A stretch of DNA of 64,000 nt. Source: Oscillatoria acuminata PCC 6304. Its GTDB lineage: Bacteria; Cyanobacteriota; Cyanobacteriia; Cyanobacteriales; Laspinemataceae. Of the stretch, positions 26,298 through 34,630 are shown piece by piece; the first letter of the stretch is position 1, and each line of letters opens with the position of its first letter. The stretch lies in the NCBI RefSeq assembly GCF_000317105.1, contig NC_019693.1, positions 5,581,227 to 5,645,226 of the forward strand, written 5' to 3'. The notes under the pieces are model-generated. The model was not told the DNA's origin. It saw only the letters and a list, made by a program, of their open reading frames with translations, and made no database searches. A program made the translations under genes and the position numbers.

Positions 26298-26971
26298 ACC
26301 GCCCCCTTCATGAAATCAATCATTTGGTGGAGACAATTTTGTTTGGTGACAATTAAAATCGTAGAATGTAGTTCAATCACCGTACTCCCGTTGGGAATAA
26401 CTAAATCACTATGGGGATAAGGTTGATAACCAATAATCAGAGACCCTTGAGGAAAGCGGGGGTCTCGGGCAATCTCCGCCAAACTGCGTCCGATCGCCTG
26501 AGAATTATCCGGAATCGAAAGTTTGAGCACTTCAATTTGCCCTTGTTCAAAATGCATCATCGATTCAACTTCCGGATACTCGATCGCATTCGCCATCGTC
26601 GTCACCGCCAGTTCCACCGTACTGATAATATGGGTAGCCCCCGCAATCCGATAGGGTTGTTCAAAATCGCGATGGCGCATTCGGACAAGAATTTCTGAAA
26701 CCCCATAATATTTAGCCAAGGCAACCATTGCTAAATTCAGGGCATCATTCCGCAACATCGCGGCCACAGCATCGGCTTTCCGAATCCCCGCTTCTAATAG
26801 CAACTCCGTACTCACCGTACTGCCTTCAAAGGCCATCACCCCGAGTTGTTCCCGAGCATAATTACAGGCCGTTGGGTCAACATCTATCAAGGCGATCGTA
26901 TGTCCAAGTTCTATCAATCTTTCGGCTAAATTAAGCCCTAGTAAACCTGCGCCACCAATAATAATGTACAT
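26294..26971 (-). CDS. TrkA-N/TrkA-C (RCK) potassium-regulatory protein
   Basis: A 225-residue cytoplasmic protein. The Rossmann domain (about residues 1-125) begins MYIIIGGAGLLGLNLAERL with a G-G-G-L nucleotide-binding loop and acidic residue in IALIDVDP. The TrkA-C domain (about 140-225) follows with VLKLSIPDNSQAIGRSLAEI. Such proteins bind NAD(H), ATP or c-di-AMP and gate K+ uptake systems or antiporters. It lies tail-to-tail with the antiporter gene, overlapping by 4 bp, and head-to-head with a K+ channel that has its own RCK. No Trk membrane subunit is in the window, so its partner could be the adjacent antiporter or a distant KtrB/TrkH. Confidence 0.88.
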   Translation of the reverse strand: MYIIIGGAGLLGLNLAERLIELGHTIALIDVDPTACNYAREQLGVMAFEGSTVSTELLLEAGIRKADAVAAMLRNDALNLAMVALAKYYGVSEILVRMRHRDFEQPYRIAGATHIISTVELAVTTMANAIEYPEVESMMHFEQGQIEVLKLSIPDNSQAIGRSLAEIARDPRFPQGSLIIGYQPYPHSDLVIPNGSTVIELHSTILIVTKQNCLHQMIDFMKGAV

Positions 26972-27098
26972 CAGTCTATCCCCCTAGTTTGAATGTGATT
27001 CATCTTTAACATGAGCAGGATTTAACCCGGTTGTCAATGCTCACTCTTGTCCCGAACTTCCTCCCTATAGTTTAGTTATAAAAAATGCGGTTAGTTCT

Positions 27099-28199
27099 GT
27101 GAAATCACAGCAATTTATTAAGTTAAGCACCGAAATCAATCAAAAATATCGACGAATTCGACAAGAATTAATCGGGGGTGTACTCGCCCTGATTTCCGTC
27201 ATGTTAATCGGGATCCTCTGGTATCGACTGGTGGAGGGATGGCGATGGGTCGATGCCATTTATATGACGGCGATTACCCTCTCTACCGTGGGATTTATGG
27301 AAATCCACCCCCTCGGCGATCGCGGGCGCTTATTTACCATTTCCTTGATAGCAATGGGATTGGTGAGTATCGGCTATATCGTCAACCGCTTTACAGACGC
27401 TATCATTGAAGGATATTTCCAAGATGAACTTAAAAGTAGAAGACAGCGACGCTTGATAGAAACATTATCTGAACATTACATCATTTGTGGATTTGGTCGC
27501 ACGGGTCGGCAGATTGCCTATGAGTTCAATGCCGAAAACATTCCCTTTTTGGTGATTGACGCGAATGCTGAAGTGATTCAACAGGCGCAGCAACTGGGAT
27601 ATATTGCCATTCAAGGGGATGCCACGGTGGATGCCACCTTGTTAGAGGTGGGGATCGAACGCGCCATCTGTTTGGTAACGGCGATGCCATCGGATGCGGA
27701 AAATCTTTATACCTTAATTTCTTCCAAAACATTAAACCCGCAAATTCGAGTCATTTCCCGCGCCAATAGTGAGGAAGCGGTGCAAAAATTACAGCGCAGT
27801 GGTGCCGATGCGGTGGTTTCTCCCTATATTACTGGAGGTCGGCGGATGGCAGCAGCAGCATTGCGACCCCAGGTGATGGATTTTGTGGATGGGATTATTG
27901 CGGGGGCCGATCGCACCTTTTATTTAGAAGAGTTTTTGATTGATGGCGAGAGTTGTCCCTTAGTCGGAGACACTTTACACGATGCCAAACTGCGATCGCA
28001 CTCCGGTGCACTGGTCCTCGCCATTCGCCGCGCCGATGGACATCTCATCGGTGGCCCCACCGCCGATACGGTTCTGATGGTAGGAGATACCCTAATCTGC
28101 ATGGGAACCACGGAACAACTCCGCCTCCTTAACCAAATCCTTAGTCCCCTTAAGTTGAAATTACCTCGTATTCGTAAGCAACCGCCGATTTGGGAGTAG
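27099..28199 (+). CDS. Potassium channel with RCK domain, atypical filter
   Basis: A 366-residue protein of two-helix (Kir/MthK-like) architecture. Helix 1 covers about residues 24-46. The pore loop reads AIYMTAITLSTVGFMEIHPL. Helix 2 covers about 80-105. Then come a TrkA-N domain starting HYIICGFGRTGRQIAYEF and a TrkA-C domain to the end. The selectivity filter is TVGF followed by Met-Glu rather than TVGYGD, so it should still conduct K+ but with altered filter support; TVGF variants occur in cyanobacterial channels. The start is GTG 27099. It is divergent from the TrkA-like gene, 127 bp away, and probably shares control with it. Confidence 0.9.
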   Translation: MKSQQFIKLSTEINQKYRRIRQELIGGVLALISVMLIGILWYRLVEGWRWVDAIYMTAITLSTVGFMEIHPLGDRGRLFTISLIAMGLVSIGYIVNRFTDAIIEGYFQDELKSRRQRRLIETLSEHYIICGFGRTGRQIAYEFNAENIPFLVIDANAEVIQQAQQLGYIAIQGDATVDATLLEVGIERAICLVTAMPSDAENLYTLISSKTLNPQIRVISRANSEEAVQKLQRSGADAVVSPYITGGRRMAAAALRPQVMDFVDGIIAGADRTFYLEEFLIDGESCPLVGDTLHDAKLRSHSGALVLAIRRADGHLIGGPTADTVLMVGDTLICMGTTEQLRLLNQILSPLKLKLPRIRKQPPIWE

Positions 28200-28207
28200 G
28201 GATGGGG

Positions 28208-28698
28208 CTTACAAGAGTAGTGTTTTTACACTCACAGTGATTTGCCTTACTTCCGGTCCCCTCCCCTTGGCAAGGGGAGGGTTAGGGTGGGGTTCTTCTT
28301 GGCCGATCGCTACGTCACCCACTCTTAGGGAACTCCAAAAAATAAAACCTCCAAAACATTCGTTCGTAGTGACGGATCAACGGAGTAGCCCCGTTTCTTG
28401 TAGGGGCGCAATGCGCAGGCCCCAAGGGCGCAAGCATTGCGCCCCTACACTTCCTTTCAGTTAAACGATTGGATGATTTATATTTTGCAATCCCCTTAGA
28501 GGCGATCGCACTTGTATGGAGCCAGGTGCCAACCTCGTGACGTGCGATCGCGCTTGCTCGTGGACCCTCCATGTAATAACTCTTCCTGACTTGGCTTGGC
28601 CAAGTCAGGAGGACCCCACCCTAACCCTCCCCTTGCTAAGGGGAGGGAACCGGAGGTGAGGCAAATCCCCCTGAACATAAAAAACCTACTCTTGTAAG
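28208..28698. repeat. Long inverted repeat enclosing another repeat
   Basis: The left arm starts CTTACAAGAGTAG and contains CTCCCCTTGGCAAGGGGAGG. The right arm is its inverted copy, ending CTACTCTTGTAAG, with roughly 80 percent match by eye. A single arm recurs at 34451-34510. The arrangement looks like a non-autonomous mobile element, but no target duplication was identified. Confidence 0.65.
28327..28497 (+). repeat. Dispersed repeat, copy 2
   Basis: A near copy of 195-343, beginning AGGGAACTCCAAAAAATAAA and ending TATATTTTGCAATCCCC. The central palindrome is longer (GCAATGCGCAGGCCCC then GGGCGCAAGCATTGC). Confidence 0.75.
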
Positions 28699-28725
28699 TC
28701 CTCCCCATCTCGATGGCGGTCCCCC

Positions 28726-28932
28726 TTATGCCAATTTCAACGCACTCACGGGTACTTCCTCCCAGGAGTCTACGGTTCGCATTTTGACAGTCCAACCTCG
28801 GGTTTTTTGTTCTTCAGAGAGGTTGTTGAGAAAGGAGTCGTGGCAGGATTGTGCTTGGGTTTCATCGCAACAGGCAATGCAAGCATAAACCAGTCCCGAT
28901 GGATCGATTTGTTCGTTTACCCAAATAGTCAT
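28726..28932 (-). CDS. Small conserved-looking hypothetical protein
   Basis: A 68-residue protein starting MTIWVNEQIDPSGLVYACIACC. It has four Cys, three close together (ACIACCD) plus one in QSCHDSF, and a C-terminal WTVKMRTVDSWEEVPVSAL. This looks like the small cyanobacterial proteins sometimes mislabelled glycogen-debranching protein; the resemblance is from memory. The clustered Cys could bind metal or form disulfides. ATG at 28932 is preceded on its strand by AAAGGAT, a usable ribosome site. Function is unknown; it is preceded by 240 bases with no other gene. Confidence 0.65.
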   Translation of the reverse strand: MTIWVNEQIDPSGLVYACIACCDETQAQSCHDSFLNNLSEEQKTRGWTVKMRTVDSWEEVPVSALKLA

Positions 28933-29173
28933 GATAAAATCCTTTTTTTCTGAATGAGATTGATTTCTTATTCTTACCGCCTAATGGACTGACAATGCAA
29001 GAAATGAGGATAGTTTTTATCAATGCTTGCCATTATGAAGGTCCAAAAAGTTGGGGTAATTGAGAAAAATTATGACCCGGAGTCTTCCCTGGATGATTTT
29101 GAGGGAAGAAGCATCAGGGGAGGCGGGGAAAAAATCAGCCGATCGCCTCCTTTCGCCTCCTTACAACCTGGGG

Positions 29174-30376
29174 TTAAGAAGCGGTTTGTTCCAGTAGGTC
29201 CTGGGCTTGTTGGCGATAGGCGATCGCATGAGGGTCGCTGGGATTGATTTCGATCGCCCGATCAAAGGAGGCGATCGCCTCTAAAAATCGTTGGCTACTC
29301 ATCAAGGTTAACCCTCGATTCACCCAAGCCTCAAAGTTATTGGGTTGCAGAGAAATCACTCGATCAAAAGATGCGATCGCCTCGGAGGTTTGGCTATTTG
29401 CAGCTAAGGCTAATCCCCGATTAAACCAGGCTTCAGCGCGATCGCTTTGCAATTCAATGGAGCGATCATAACTGGTCACTGCATCTTCATAGCGGGTTAA
29501 TTTGAATAACGCATTCCCGCGACTATTCCAGGCTTCCCCAAAATCTGGCTTGAGTTGAATCGCCTGCTCAAAACAGCGAACCGCCTCTTGATGCTGTTCC
29601 AAATGCATCAAATCAACACCCCGATTTTGCCATGCTACCACCAAATCAGGTTGGAGTTGCAGGGCTTTTTCATAAGCATCAATCGCTTCAGCAGGACGAT
29701 TTAATAAGGAAAGAGTAAAGCCGCGATTAAACCATAAACTGGCATTTTCACTTTGCAGGGCCAAGGCGCGATCGAACACTTCTAAGGCTTCTGCATATTG
29801 TTGAGAATAAAACAGAACCGCCCCCAAATTACTCCAGCCTTCTAAATAATCGGGTTTGAGTTTCACTGCTTCGCGATAGGCAGCGATCGCCCCCGTCCAA
29901 TCTCCCGCATTTAATTTGACATTTCCTTCCCCAAACCAACCTTGGGCATCTTGGGGCGGAGTGGGGGCCGCTGGTGGGGCTGTAGGCGCAGGCATTTGGC
30001 GCTGCATTAACCCAGTCCCGATGTTCAGGGCCACTTGACTGAATTCTCCGCAGCCTAGGCGTCCCAACTGGACCAGACGTACCCCCCACTCGGGGTTCGG
30101 ATTTTCTTGGGTTTGGAGGCGATCGCCAAAGCGTCGCAACCAATCCGCCCACAAATGCAGATCCCCCCGCCAACTGAGCGCCCCTAAAAAGTCTTGGACG
30201 CGATCGCGGTCCCAACCCAGGCGCAACCCTTCCACAATCTGGGTAAAGAGCAATTCATAATCCTGATCTTCCAGCGGCGGCAGTGACGAAGCCGATCCTT
30301 CGGGTTCTTGGAGTTCTGGACTGCTGCGTTCTTCTCCCAATAACCCTCTCAGGCTTTGCCAAATTTCCCTGACCAT
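29174..30376 (-). CDS. TPR-repeat protein
   Basis: A 400-residue protein with an N-terminal helical domain of about 135 residues (EQIVEGLRLGWDRDRVQDF, with LHLWADWLRRFGDRLQ). A Pro/Ala-rich linker (TAPPAAPTPPQ) follows, then seven or more canonical 34-residue TPR units from about 150 to 395. Examples are AWFNRGLALAANSQTSEAI and AWNSRGNALFKLTRYEDAV. It has no signal peptide or membrane helix, so it is a cytoplasmic scaffold. TPR units are regular, with the W/LG-Y-A-F-A-P pattern intact. The partner is not evident; it is monocistronic between a small Cys-rich gene and a repeat-free gap. Confidence 0.88.
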   Translation of the reverse strand: MVREIWQSLRGLLGEERSSPELQEPEGSASSLPPLEDQDYELLFTQIVEGLRLGWDRDRVQDFLGALSWRGDLHLWADWLRRFGDRLQTQENPNPEWGVRLVQLGRLGCGEFSQVALNIGTGLMQRQMPAPTAPPAAPTPPQDAQGWFGEGNVKLNAGDWTGAIAAYREAVKLKPDYLEGWSNLGAVLFYSQQYAEALEVFDRALALQSENASLWFNRGFTLSLLNRPAEAIDAYEKALQLQPDLVVAWQNRGVDLMHLEQHQEAVRCFEQAIQLKPDFGEAWNSRGNALFKLTRYEDAVTSYDRSIELQSDRAEAWFNRGLALAANSQTSEAIASFDRVISLQPNNFEAWVNRGLTLMSSQRFLEAIASFDRAIEINPSDPHAIAYRQQAQDLLEQTAS

Positions 30377-31058
30377 CTTCGCGCTAACCTCCCGTCGTAT
30401 TTCTCTTTCCTATTTTATTGTGCTGAGAAGCTTCCGGATCTCAAAGGGCCTGGTATTCCCTCGTTTTGCTCTCTCCATCCCCGAGGATCCCTGAATCCTA
30501 GAAAGGTCAGACTCCACCGCTATTTCCCCCTGTTCTGTAACGGTTTGAGCCATTTACCCGCGATTTTTCAACCGCTCCGGTTCACTCAGTCCAGTCTTGC
30601 TGTGGACACAATCCCGGGCTGGCTGTATTTGTTCTTACAATGCAACGTTACAATTAATCCATCCTTTCGGTAGAAGAAGAATTACCCTAAAATAGGATAG
30701 TTTAGGAACATGAAAAACCAAAAGCGGACCCATAAATTTCTCTAACGAGAGGCTGGATCCGGCTTTTTTTAAGTTGAATTTTTTGGGTTTTATCTGGCCT
30801 GGACCATCTTTCCTCTTTATCAATCTCTTATCTTTATTTATGATGAAAAATCCTGCTTCCTGTTCCTACGCACCCCAGTTAATTCCCTTAGATACACCCG
30901 TCTCCATGTCATTACCGAAGATGGAATCTCAACGCTTGCCGAGACACTGTTGCGTTTCTCAAGCGGCGCAGTCGCCTCAAATGCCCCGACTGAATTCATT
31001 CTAAAATTAATCAATTTCAGCCTCGCATCACCCCCTGCTTTGACGCTTTAAGGACGTT
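30377..31058. other. Intergenic region
   Basis: About 680 bases. A hairpin (CTCT AAC GAGAG, 30740-30751) is followed by GGATCCGGCTTTTTTT (30757-30772), possibly a plus-strand terminator. A plus-strand frame from 30841 (MMKNPASCSYAPQLIP) has no ribosome site and is not called. Nothing else was seen. Confidence 0.45.
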
Positions 31059-31331
31059 ATGAGTAAAACTCCTGAACATCCAGAAGAATTGCCCTGTACT
31101 GAATCTACCCATCCGCTTTCTGAGGATAACTTTCTTCCCCAACTGATGGTGGGTCAGGCTAATTTACGAGAGTTTGGTCAACAAGTATCGGTTATACGAG
31201 AATTAGAAATGAAAGGAGAACTGTCGAGATTTGAAAGTTCTCAGGAAATCAAGCGGCTCTGGAGTCATCTCAAACAAGAAACGGAAAATTTAGCCCGAGG
31301 TGGCGATAGTTTTTGTGGTAATAATCTCTAA
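31059..31331 (+). CDS. DUF7219-like small protein
   Basis: A 90-residue acidic protein. The central part, DNFLPQLMVGQANLREFGQQVSVI followed by a K-W-LK helix (EIKRLWSHLKQETE), matches the pattern of cyanobacterial DUF7219 proteins, recalled as NLxEFAQxVxxI then IKxLWKxLKxSK. The usual YPRSRYYG block after NFL is missing, so this is a shortened or diverged member. ATG at 31059 has AAGGACG two bases closer than usual but serviceable. Cytoplasmic; function is unknown. Confidence 0.65.
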   Translation: MSKTPEHPEELPCTESTHPLSEDNFLPQLMVGQANLREFGQQVSVIRELEMKGELSRFESSQEIKRLWSHLKQETENLARGGDSFCGNNL

Positions 31332-31850
31332 CCGATTTGAGTTGGGGATTCATTGAATTGATACAGTAGCCCACGGTGAATAGTTGGAATGAAAAACTGC
31401 TATTCCTGGGGCAAGTTTCCCTTATGGAAACCGAAGGAAAATTTCAACCTAATTTTGGCGAAAATATGCCTGAATTAGCGGGTCTGTTTTGAGCGCTTGT
31501 TTATCTAAAGATGTATTAATCCCTACCGGGAAAGTTAACAAGAATTCCCTGCTTTAGATAGAACCCCAGATTACTCCCCTACGATAAACTGAGAATAACC
31601 TAACATCCAGAAACTGCTGGGAATTGCGAACGCGGTTCAAAATGGGCAAGCGACTATCCTATCATCGTCAAGTTCATTCTCTGTGCCTTCATCTTGGGAA
31701 TTCCCAGTTTTTCTCTTTGCTCTTTGCTCTTTTTAGGTGCGCTCTTGCCGCAAAATCAAAGAACGCCGAATCTCTACTCTGTAGAAGACTCGACGTTCTT
31801 TTTATGCTGTTGATTTTCTAAAACCGGAACTCGGTTTTAGGCTTCTCAAG
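31332..31850. other. Intergenic region with hairpins
   Basis: It contains AAAGAACG (31757-31764) paired with CGTTCTTTTT (31793-31802), enclosing a smaller ACTCTGTAGA loop region: a likely terminator. A smaller AAACCG/CGGTTT hairpin lies just before the tRNA at 31821-31837. A plus-strand frame at 31624-31821 is not credible. Confidence 0.5.
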
Positions 31851-31924
<74 letters not shown>

Positions 31925-31974
31925 ACGACGCTTTACTATCTTAGCATGAACTTTTTATGGACGCAAGAGGGAAA

Positions 31975-32367
31975 TTAAAAAATTTTTAACACCCTTGCCG
32001 CCTCGACCAGTCCGGGGACTGCGGAGGCAGGCCAACTGAACTCGCAGCGCCGTCCTGTACTGAGGATAACATGAAGAAGATAGGCATCGGGATAGCCTTC
32101 CACCTCCATCCACAAAACATCGCTTTCCGCTTCACAGGTGATGCGTTCCGAGTCCATCAACTCCGATGCCATTTGAGTCATCGTGGTTGCCAATTGCGCT
32201 AATAATCGGCAAAAGTCATTGAACTCGCCCTCGGTGAGTTCGATCGCCCAGTCATCTCCCCCCACTAAACCCTGATAGGGTTCACCTTCTGGGTCCCAAC
32301 CGATGCGCCATCCGGCACCACTTTTAATCCGTCGTTCTGAGTTAGGAACCATTTCAGAAGACATCAA
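31975..32367 (-). CDS. DUF1818 family protein
   Basis: A 130-residue protein with the DUF1818 pattern: RRIKSGAGWRIGWDPEGEPYQGLVGGDDWAIEL is visible near residues 12-45, followed by EFNDFCRLLAQL, a strand block LWMEVEGYPDAYLLHVIL and a C-terminal WPASAVPGLVEAARVL. The family is restricted to cyanobacteria and chloroplast-lineage relatives and has no assigned function. It is the third gene of a minus-strand run, rpoZ then the 33012 exported protein then this gene, with gaps of 47 and 12 bp. That points to one operon. Confidence 0.9.
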   Translation of the reverse strand: MMSSEMVPNSERRIKSGAGWRIGWDPEGEPYQGLVGGDDWAIELTEGEFNDFCRLLAQLATTMTQMASELMDSERITCEAESDVLWMEVEGYPDAYLLHVILSTGRRCEFSWPASAVPGLVEAARVLKIF

Positions 32368-32379
32368 CCCCCGACCCCT

Positions 32380-33012
32380 CTACAATCTCAATAAATCTGC
32401 ATCCCCGGATTCCGGCAAGGGTGGAGGTCCTGCCGGAGTTCGGGGGGTTGGGGGAGTTGCCTGGGGAGTTGTCTCTCGGGTTGGCCCTTGGATGTTGTGG
32501 TAGTTGGGATTAAACAGGGTGACGAGAACCTCGATTAACTCATCCCGTTGTTGGCGGTTAAGTTGGGAGAGGATTTCGCGATCGCGGACCATTGGATTCT
32601 CTTGCAAAACCCCATTCCCGGGATAAGCAATCTCGTCGAGTTCCTCAAGAACGCCCATATAATCCGCTAGGGTCAGCTTCCAGTCCAGACGAAACATCGG
32701 CAGACGATTTTTGACATAGAGGTGATAGGAAATCAACCGACTCGCTAGGGTGTTATCGGGGTCTATCTCTCCAGTCTCAATGCTGATGTAATTATTTTCT
32801 AAGGGGAAATCGGGCAGGCGTTCATAGACTTGCCGCCACAGTTGCCGGGGGTCTAACCGTTGTCGGCGTTGAGGGGGTGAAACCTCTTGGGCAACGGCCC
32901 TAGGCAAAATTTCCGGCCAATCTCCCTGGGGAGGTATTCCTAAAGATAGACCTAGGGTTAACCCGACTCCGATCCAGGCGACTGATTGCCCTTTGCGCTG
33001 CGCTTGCATCAT
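32380..33012 (-). CDS. Exported hypothetical protein
   Basis: A 210-residue protein with an N-terminal signal peptide, MMQAQRKGQSVAWIGVGL followed by hydrophobic residues, with probable cleavage near AVAQE. The mature part is mostly helical, with QLWRQVYERLPDFPLENNYIS, LVKNRLPMFRLDWKLTLADYMG-like segments and QRDELIEVLVTLF. It ends in a Pro/Thr-rich tail (TPPTPRTPAGPPPL). The frame is open to a TTG at 33051, but ATG 33012 has AGGA about nine bases before it. It lies between rpoZ and DUF1818 on the same strand and is probably co-transcribed. Function is unknown; periplasmic location is inferred. Confidence 0.75.
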   Translation of the reverse strand: MMQAQRKGQSVAWIGVGLTLGLSLGIPPQGDWPEILPRAVAQEVSPPQRRQRLDPRQLWRQVYERLPDFPLENNYISIETGEIDPDNTLASRLISYHLYVKNRLPMFRLDWKLTLADYMGVLEELDEIAYPGNGVLQENPMVRDREILSQLNRQQRDELIEVLVTLFNPNYHNIQGPTRETTPQATPPTPRTPAGPPPLPESGDADLLRL

Positions 33013-33059
33013 TCTTCGTTTTCCTGCCACAGAACCCAATTTCCCCTCCAAACCGTTAA

Positions 33060-33383
33060 TTAATCGCCGATGATTTCCGGTTGCGCCAGTTCATCGGACA
33101 TTTCGACGATCGCCCGAATCACGGGTTTCATTGTCGGTTCTTCCATGCTGTCGAAATCTTCATAGCGGCGACGCTTGGCACGATTCGCGACTTGGACAGT
33201 AATCCGATAGCGATTTGAGGCGGCACTCACCAGGTCCTCAGCGCGGCGCATTAAATGTTCTGTATCAATCGTCGCCCGTTTGTGGGGCGCAAACAATGCT
33301 CTCCTGGAAAAACTTTCGATTTTGTCTGTTGAAGTGAAGCTAGAACGCTTACTTTTTTCTGGATTGCCCGATCCACTATTCAT
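33060..33383 (-). CDS. rpoZ: RNA polymerase omega subunit
   Basis: The C-terminal 75 residues match cyanobacterial omega closely: [35 protein letters not shown], then [20 protein letters not shown]. Omega helps assemble RNA polymerase around beta-prime and in cyanobacteria favours the principal sigma factor. The frame starts at ATG 33383, giving 107 residues, roughly 30 longer than usual. The extension is basic and Ser-rich ([16 protein letters not shown]), with no in-frame ATG nearer the conserved part except inside it. The extension may be real or a GTG/TTG start may be used. It is first gene of the operon with the exported protein and DUF1818. Confidence 0.93.
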   Translation of the reverse strand: MNSGSGNPEKSKRSSFTSTDKIESFSRRALFAPHKRATIDTEHLMRRAEDLVSAASNRYRITVQVANRAKRRRYEDFDSMEEPTMKPVIRAIVEMSDELAQPEIIGD

Positions 33384-33478
33384 GATTCTGTACCTTTAGG
33401 TAATTATGTTAATTTTAGCCAATGATGTAGATTGTTATCGATGTGTTAAGATTTTATAAGTACGAGGTCCCATCGCCT

Positions 33479-34195
33479 ATGCAAGTTTTAGCCGCATCTT
33501 CTAACCGTTCCTATCGTGCAACCCTGCATCCGATGAAAATAGTAGCCCTTGGAGACAGTCTCGTTTATGGATTTGGCGATCCCGTCGGAGGGGGTTGGGT
33601 CGAACGACTCAGACGCGAGTGGATGATGCCCTCAAGCGGGGGTCATGTACTGTACAATCTTGGCGTTCGAGGCGATCGCGTTTGCCAAGTCTTGGAACGA
33701 CTGGAAAACGAGTTTCGCTATCGCGGAGAACTGAAAAATCGCGTACCGGATGCCATCATTCTGTCCGTTGGCGTGAACGATTCCGCCCGCCTAGGACGTC
33801 CCGATGGACGCAATTTCACTGACTTTAACACCTTTACCACAGAAATTACCCAACTTCTGGATTGCGCCCAAGCCCTCTGTCCCGTCTTTTTCGTTGGCAT
33901 GGTCCCGGTGAATGAGACTCAGATGCCTTTTTCCGATTGCCTTTATTTTAACCATGCGGACCAATATCGCTACAAGGAAGTAACTAGACAAGGGTGCGAA
34001 CACAGACAAATTCCCTATTTAGATTTATTTGAGTTATGGCGCGATCGCGGTGAAGCCTGGAGGCAAGCCCATTTATGCGATGATGGTCTCCATCCCAATG
34101 TAGCAGGTTATCAATCTTTATTGCAAGATATTCTAAACTGGGATGTCTTTACCGCCTTTACTTCAGTGTCCGAAAGTTGGAGACATACAGCCTAA
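33479..34195 (+). CDS. SGNH/GDSL hydrolase family protein
   Basis: A serine esterase-like protein of about 238 residues. Block I is IVALGDSLVYGFGDP with the nucleophile Ser. Block III is ILSVGVNDSAR (G-x-N-D). Block V is CDDGLHPNVAGY with the catalytic Asp and His. A GVRGDRV segment supplies the block II Gly. These are the four invariant features of SGNH hydrolases, so it should hydrolyse an ester or thioester, such as a lipid or acetyl ester (substrate unknown). It has no clear signal peptide. The frame opens at a GTG at 33443; ATG 33479 and ATG 33533 are also possible. The last would put the GDSL block at residue 8, as is common in this family. Confidence 0.88.
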   Translation: MQVLAASSNRSYRATLHPMKIVALGDSLVYGFGDPVGGGWVERLRREWMMPSSGGHVLYNLGVRGDRVCQVLERLENEFRYRGELKNRVPDAIILSVGVNDSARLGRPDGRNFTDFNTFTTEITQLLDCAQALCPVFFVGMVPVNETQMPFSDCLYFNHADQYRYKEVTRQGCEHRQIPYLDLFELWRDRGEAWRQAHLCDDGLHPNVAGYQSLLQDILNWDVFTAFTSVSESWRHTA

Positions 34196-34298
34196 TTCGT
34201 CGGATCAAGGGTGAATTTTCAAGGGTTCACTGTCACAATCTCTTGACGTTTCTGGGTTTGTTTTCCCTAAAATTTTCTCTAAATTAATTTGGATATAT

Positions 34299-34422
34299 AC
34301 GACTTGCTGTCGTTTCTAAATGGGTCTTCCCTGACAAATTTTACCAACAACAACTGGCGAGGGTTTCCACCCTCGCCTTTGTTTTGCATTGACTCTGAAC
34401 TGAAGAAACGACAGCAAGTCGT
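34299..34422. repeat. Nested inverted repeat with inner terminator
   Basis: The outer arms ACGACTTGCTGTCGTTTCT and AGAAACGACAGCAAGTCGT are perfect 19-bp inverted copies. The 86-bp loop holds GGCGAGGGTTTCCACCCTCGCC followed by TTTGTTTT (34356-34384), a plus-strand terminator for the SGNH gene. Confidence 0.85.
34356..34384 (+). terminator. Intrinsic terminator after the SGNH gene
   Basis: GGCGAGGG, loop TTTCCA (partly paired), CCCTCGCC form an eight-pair stem followed by TTTGTTTT. Confidence 0.7.
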
Positions 34423-34552
34423 GACGAGGTGGAGATCGCTTTCCTCATGAAGAACCCCACCCTAACCCTCCCCTTGCCAAGGGGAGGGGACCGGAGGTTA
34501 GGTCCCTCCCTCTAGTCGAACAAACATGATATAAGTCCTAAATTCATTTTCA

Positions 34553-34594
34553 CCTTAATGTAGGGTTGATTCGCGAATCAACCCTACATTAAGG
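34553..34594. repeat. Perfect 42-bp palindrome
   Basis: Left half CCTTAATGTAGGGTTGATTCG and right half CGAATCAACCCTACATTAAGG are exact inverted complements with no loop. Confidence 0.95.
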
Positions 34595-34630
34595 GGTTTA
34601 TCTTTAAATAATGCGTAAATCCTAACCTCC

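Larger units (their letters stand above)
28200..28725. other. Intergenic region of nested repeats
   Basis: Two inverted arms of about 88 bp (28208-28295 and 28611-28698) enclose about 315 bp, including copy 2 of the dispersed repeat (28327-28497) with an extended palindrome. No gene is supported; short frames here are repeat translations. Confidence 0.7.
34196..34630. other. Intergenic region with three large symmetric structures
   Basis: It contains a 19-bp inverted repeat (34299-34317, 34404-34422) enclosing a terminator-like hairpin (34356-34377), a single arm of the 28.2-kb inverted repeat (34451-34510), and a perfect 42-bp palindrome (34553-34594). No protein gene was seen. Confidence 0.65.

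Noticed and set aside
29023-29247. 74-codon plus-strand frame after the TPR gene
   Set aside because: It overlaps the C-terminal coding end of the TPR gene antisense and has no ribosome site.
30774-31004. 76-codon plus-strand frame before the DUF7219-like gene
   Set aside because: TTG start, no ribosome site and no recognisable pattern; left as intergenic.
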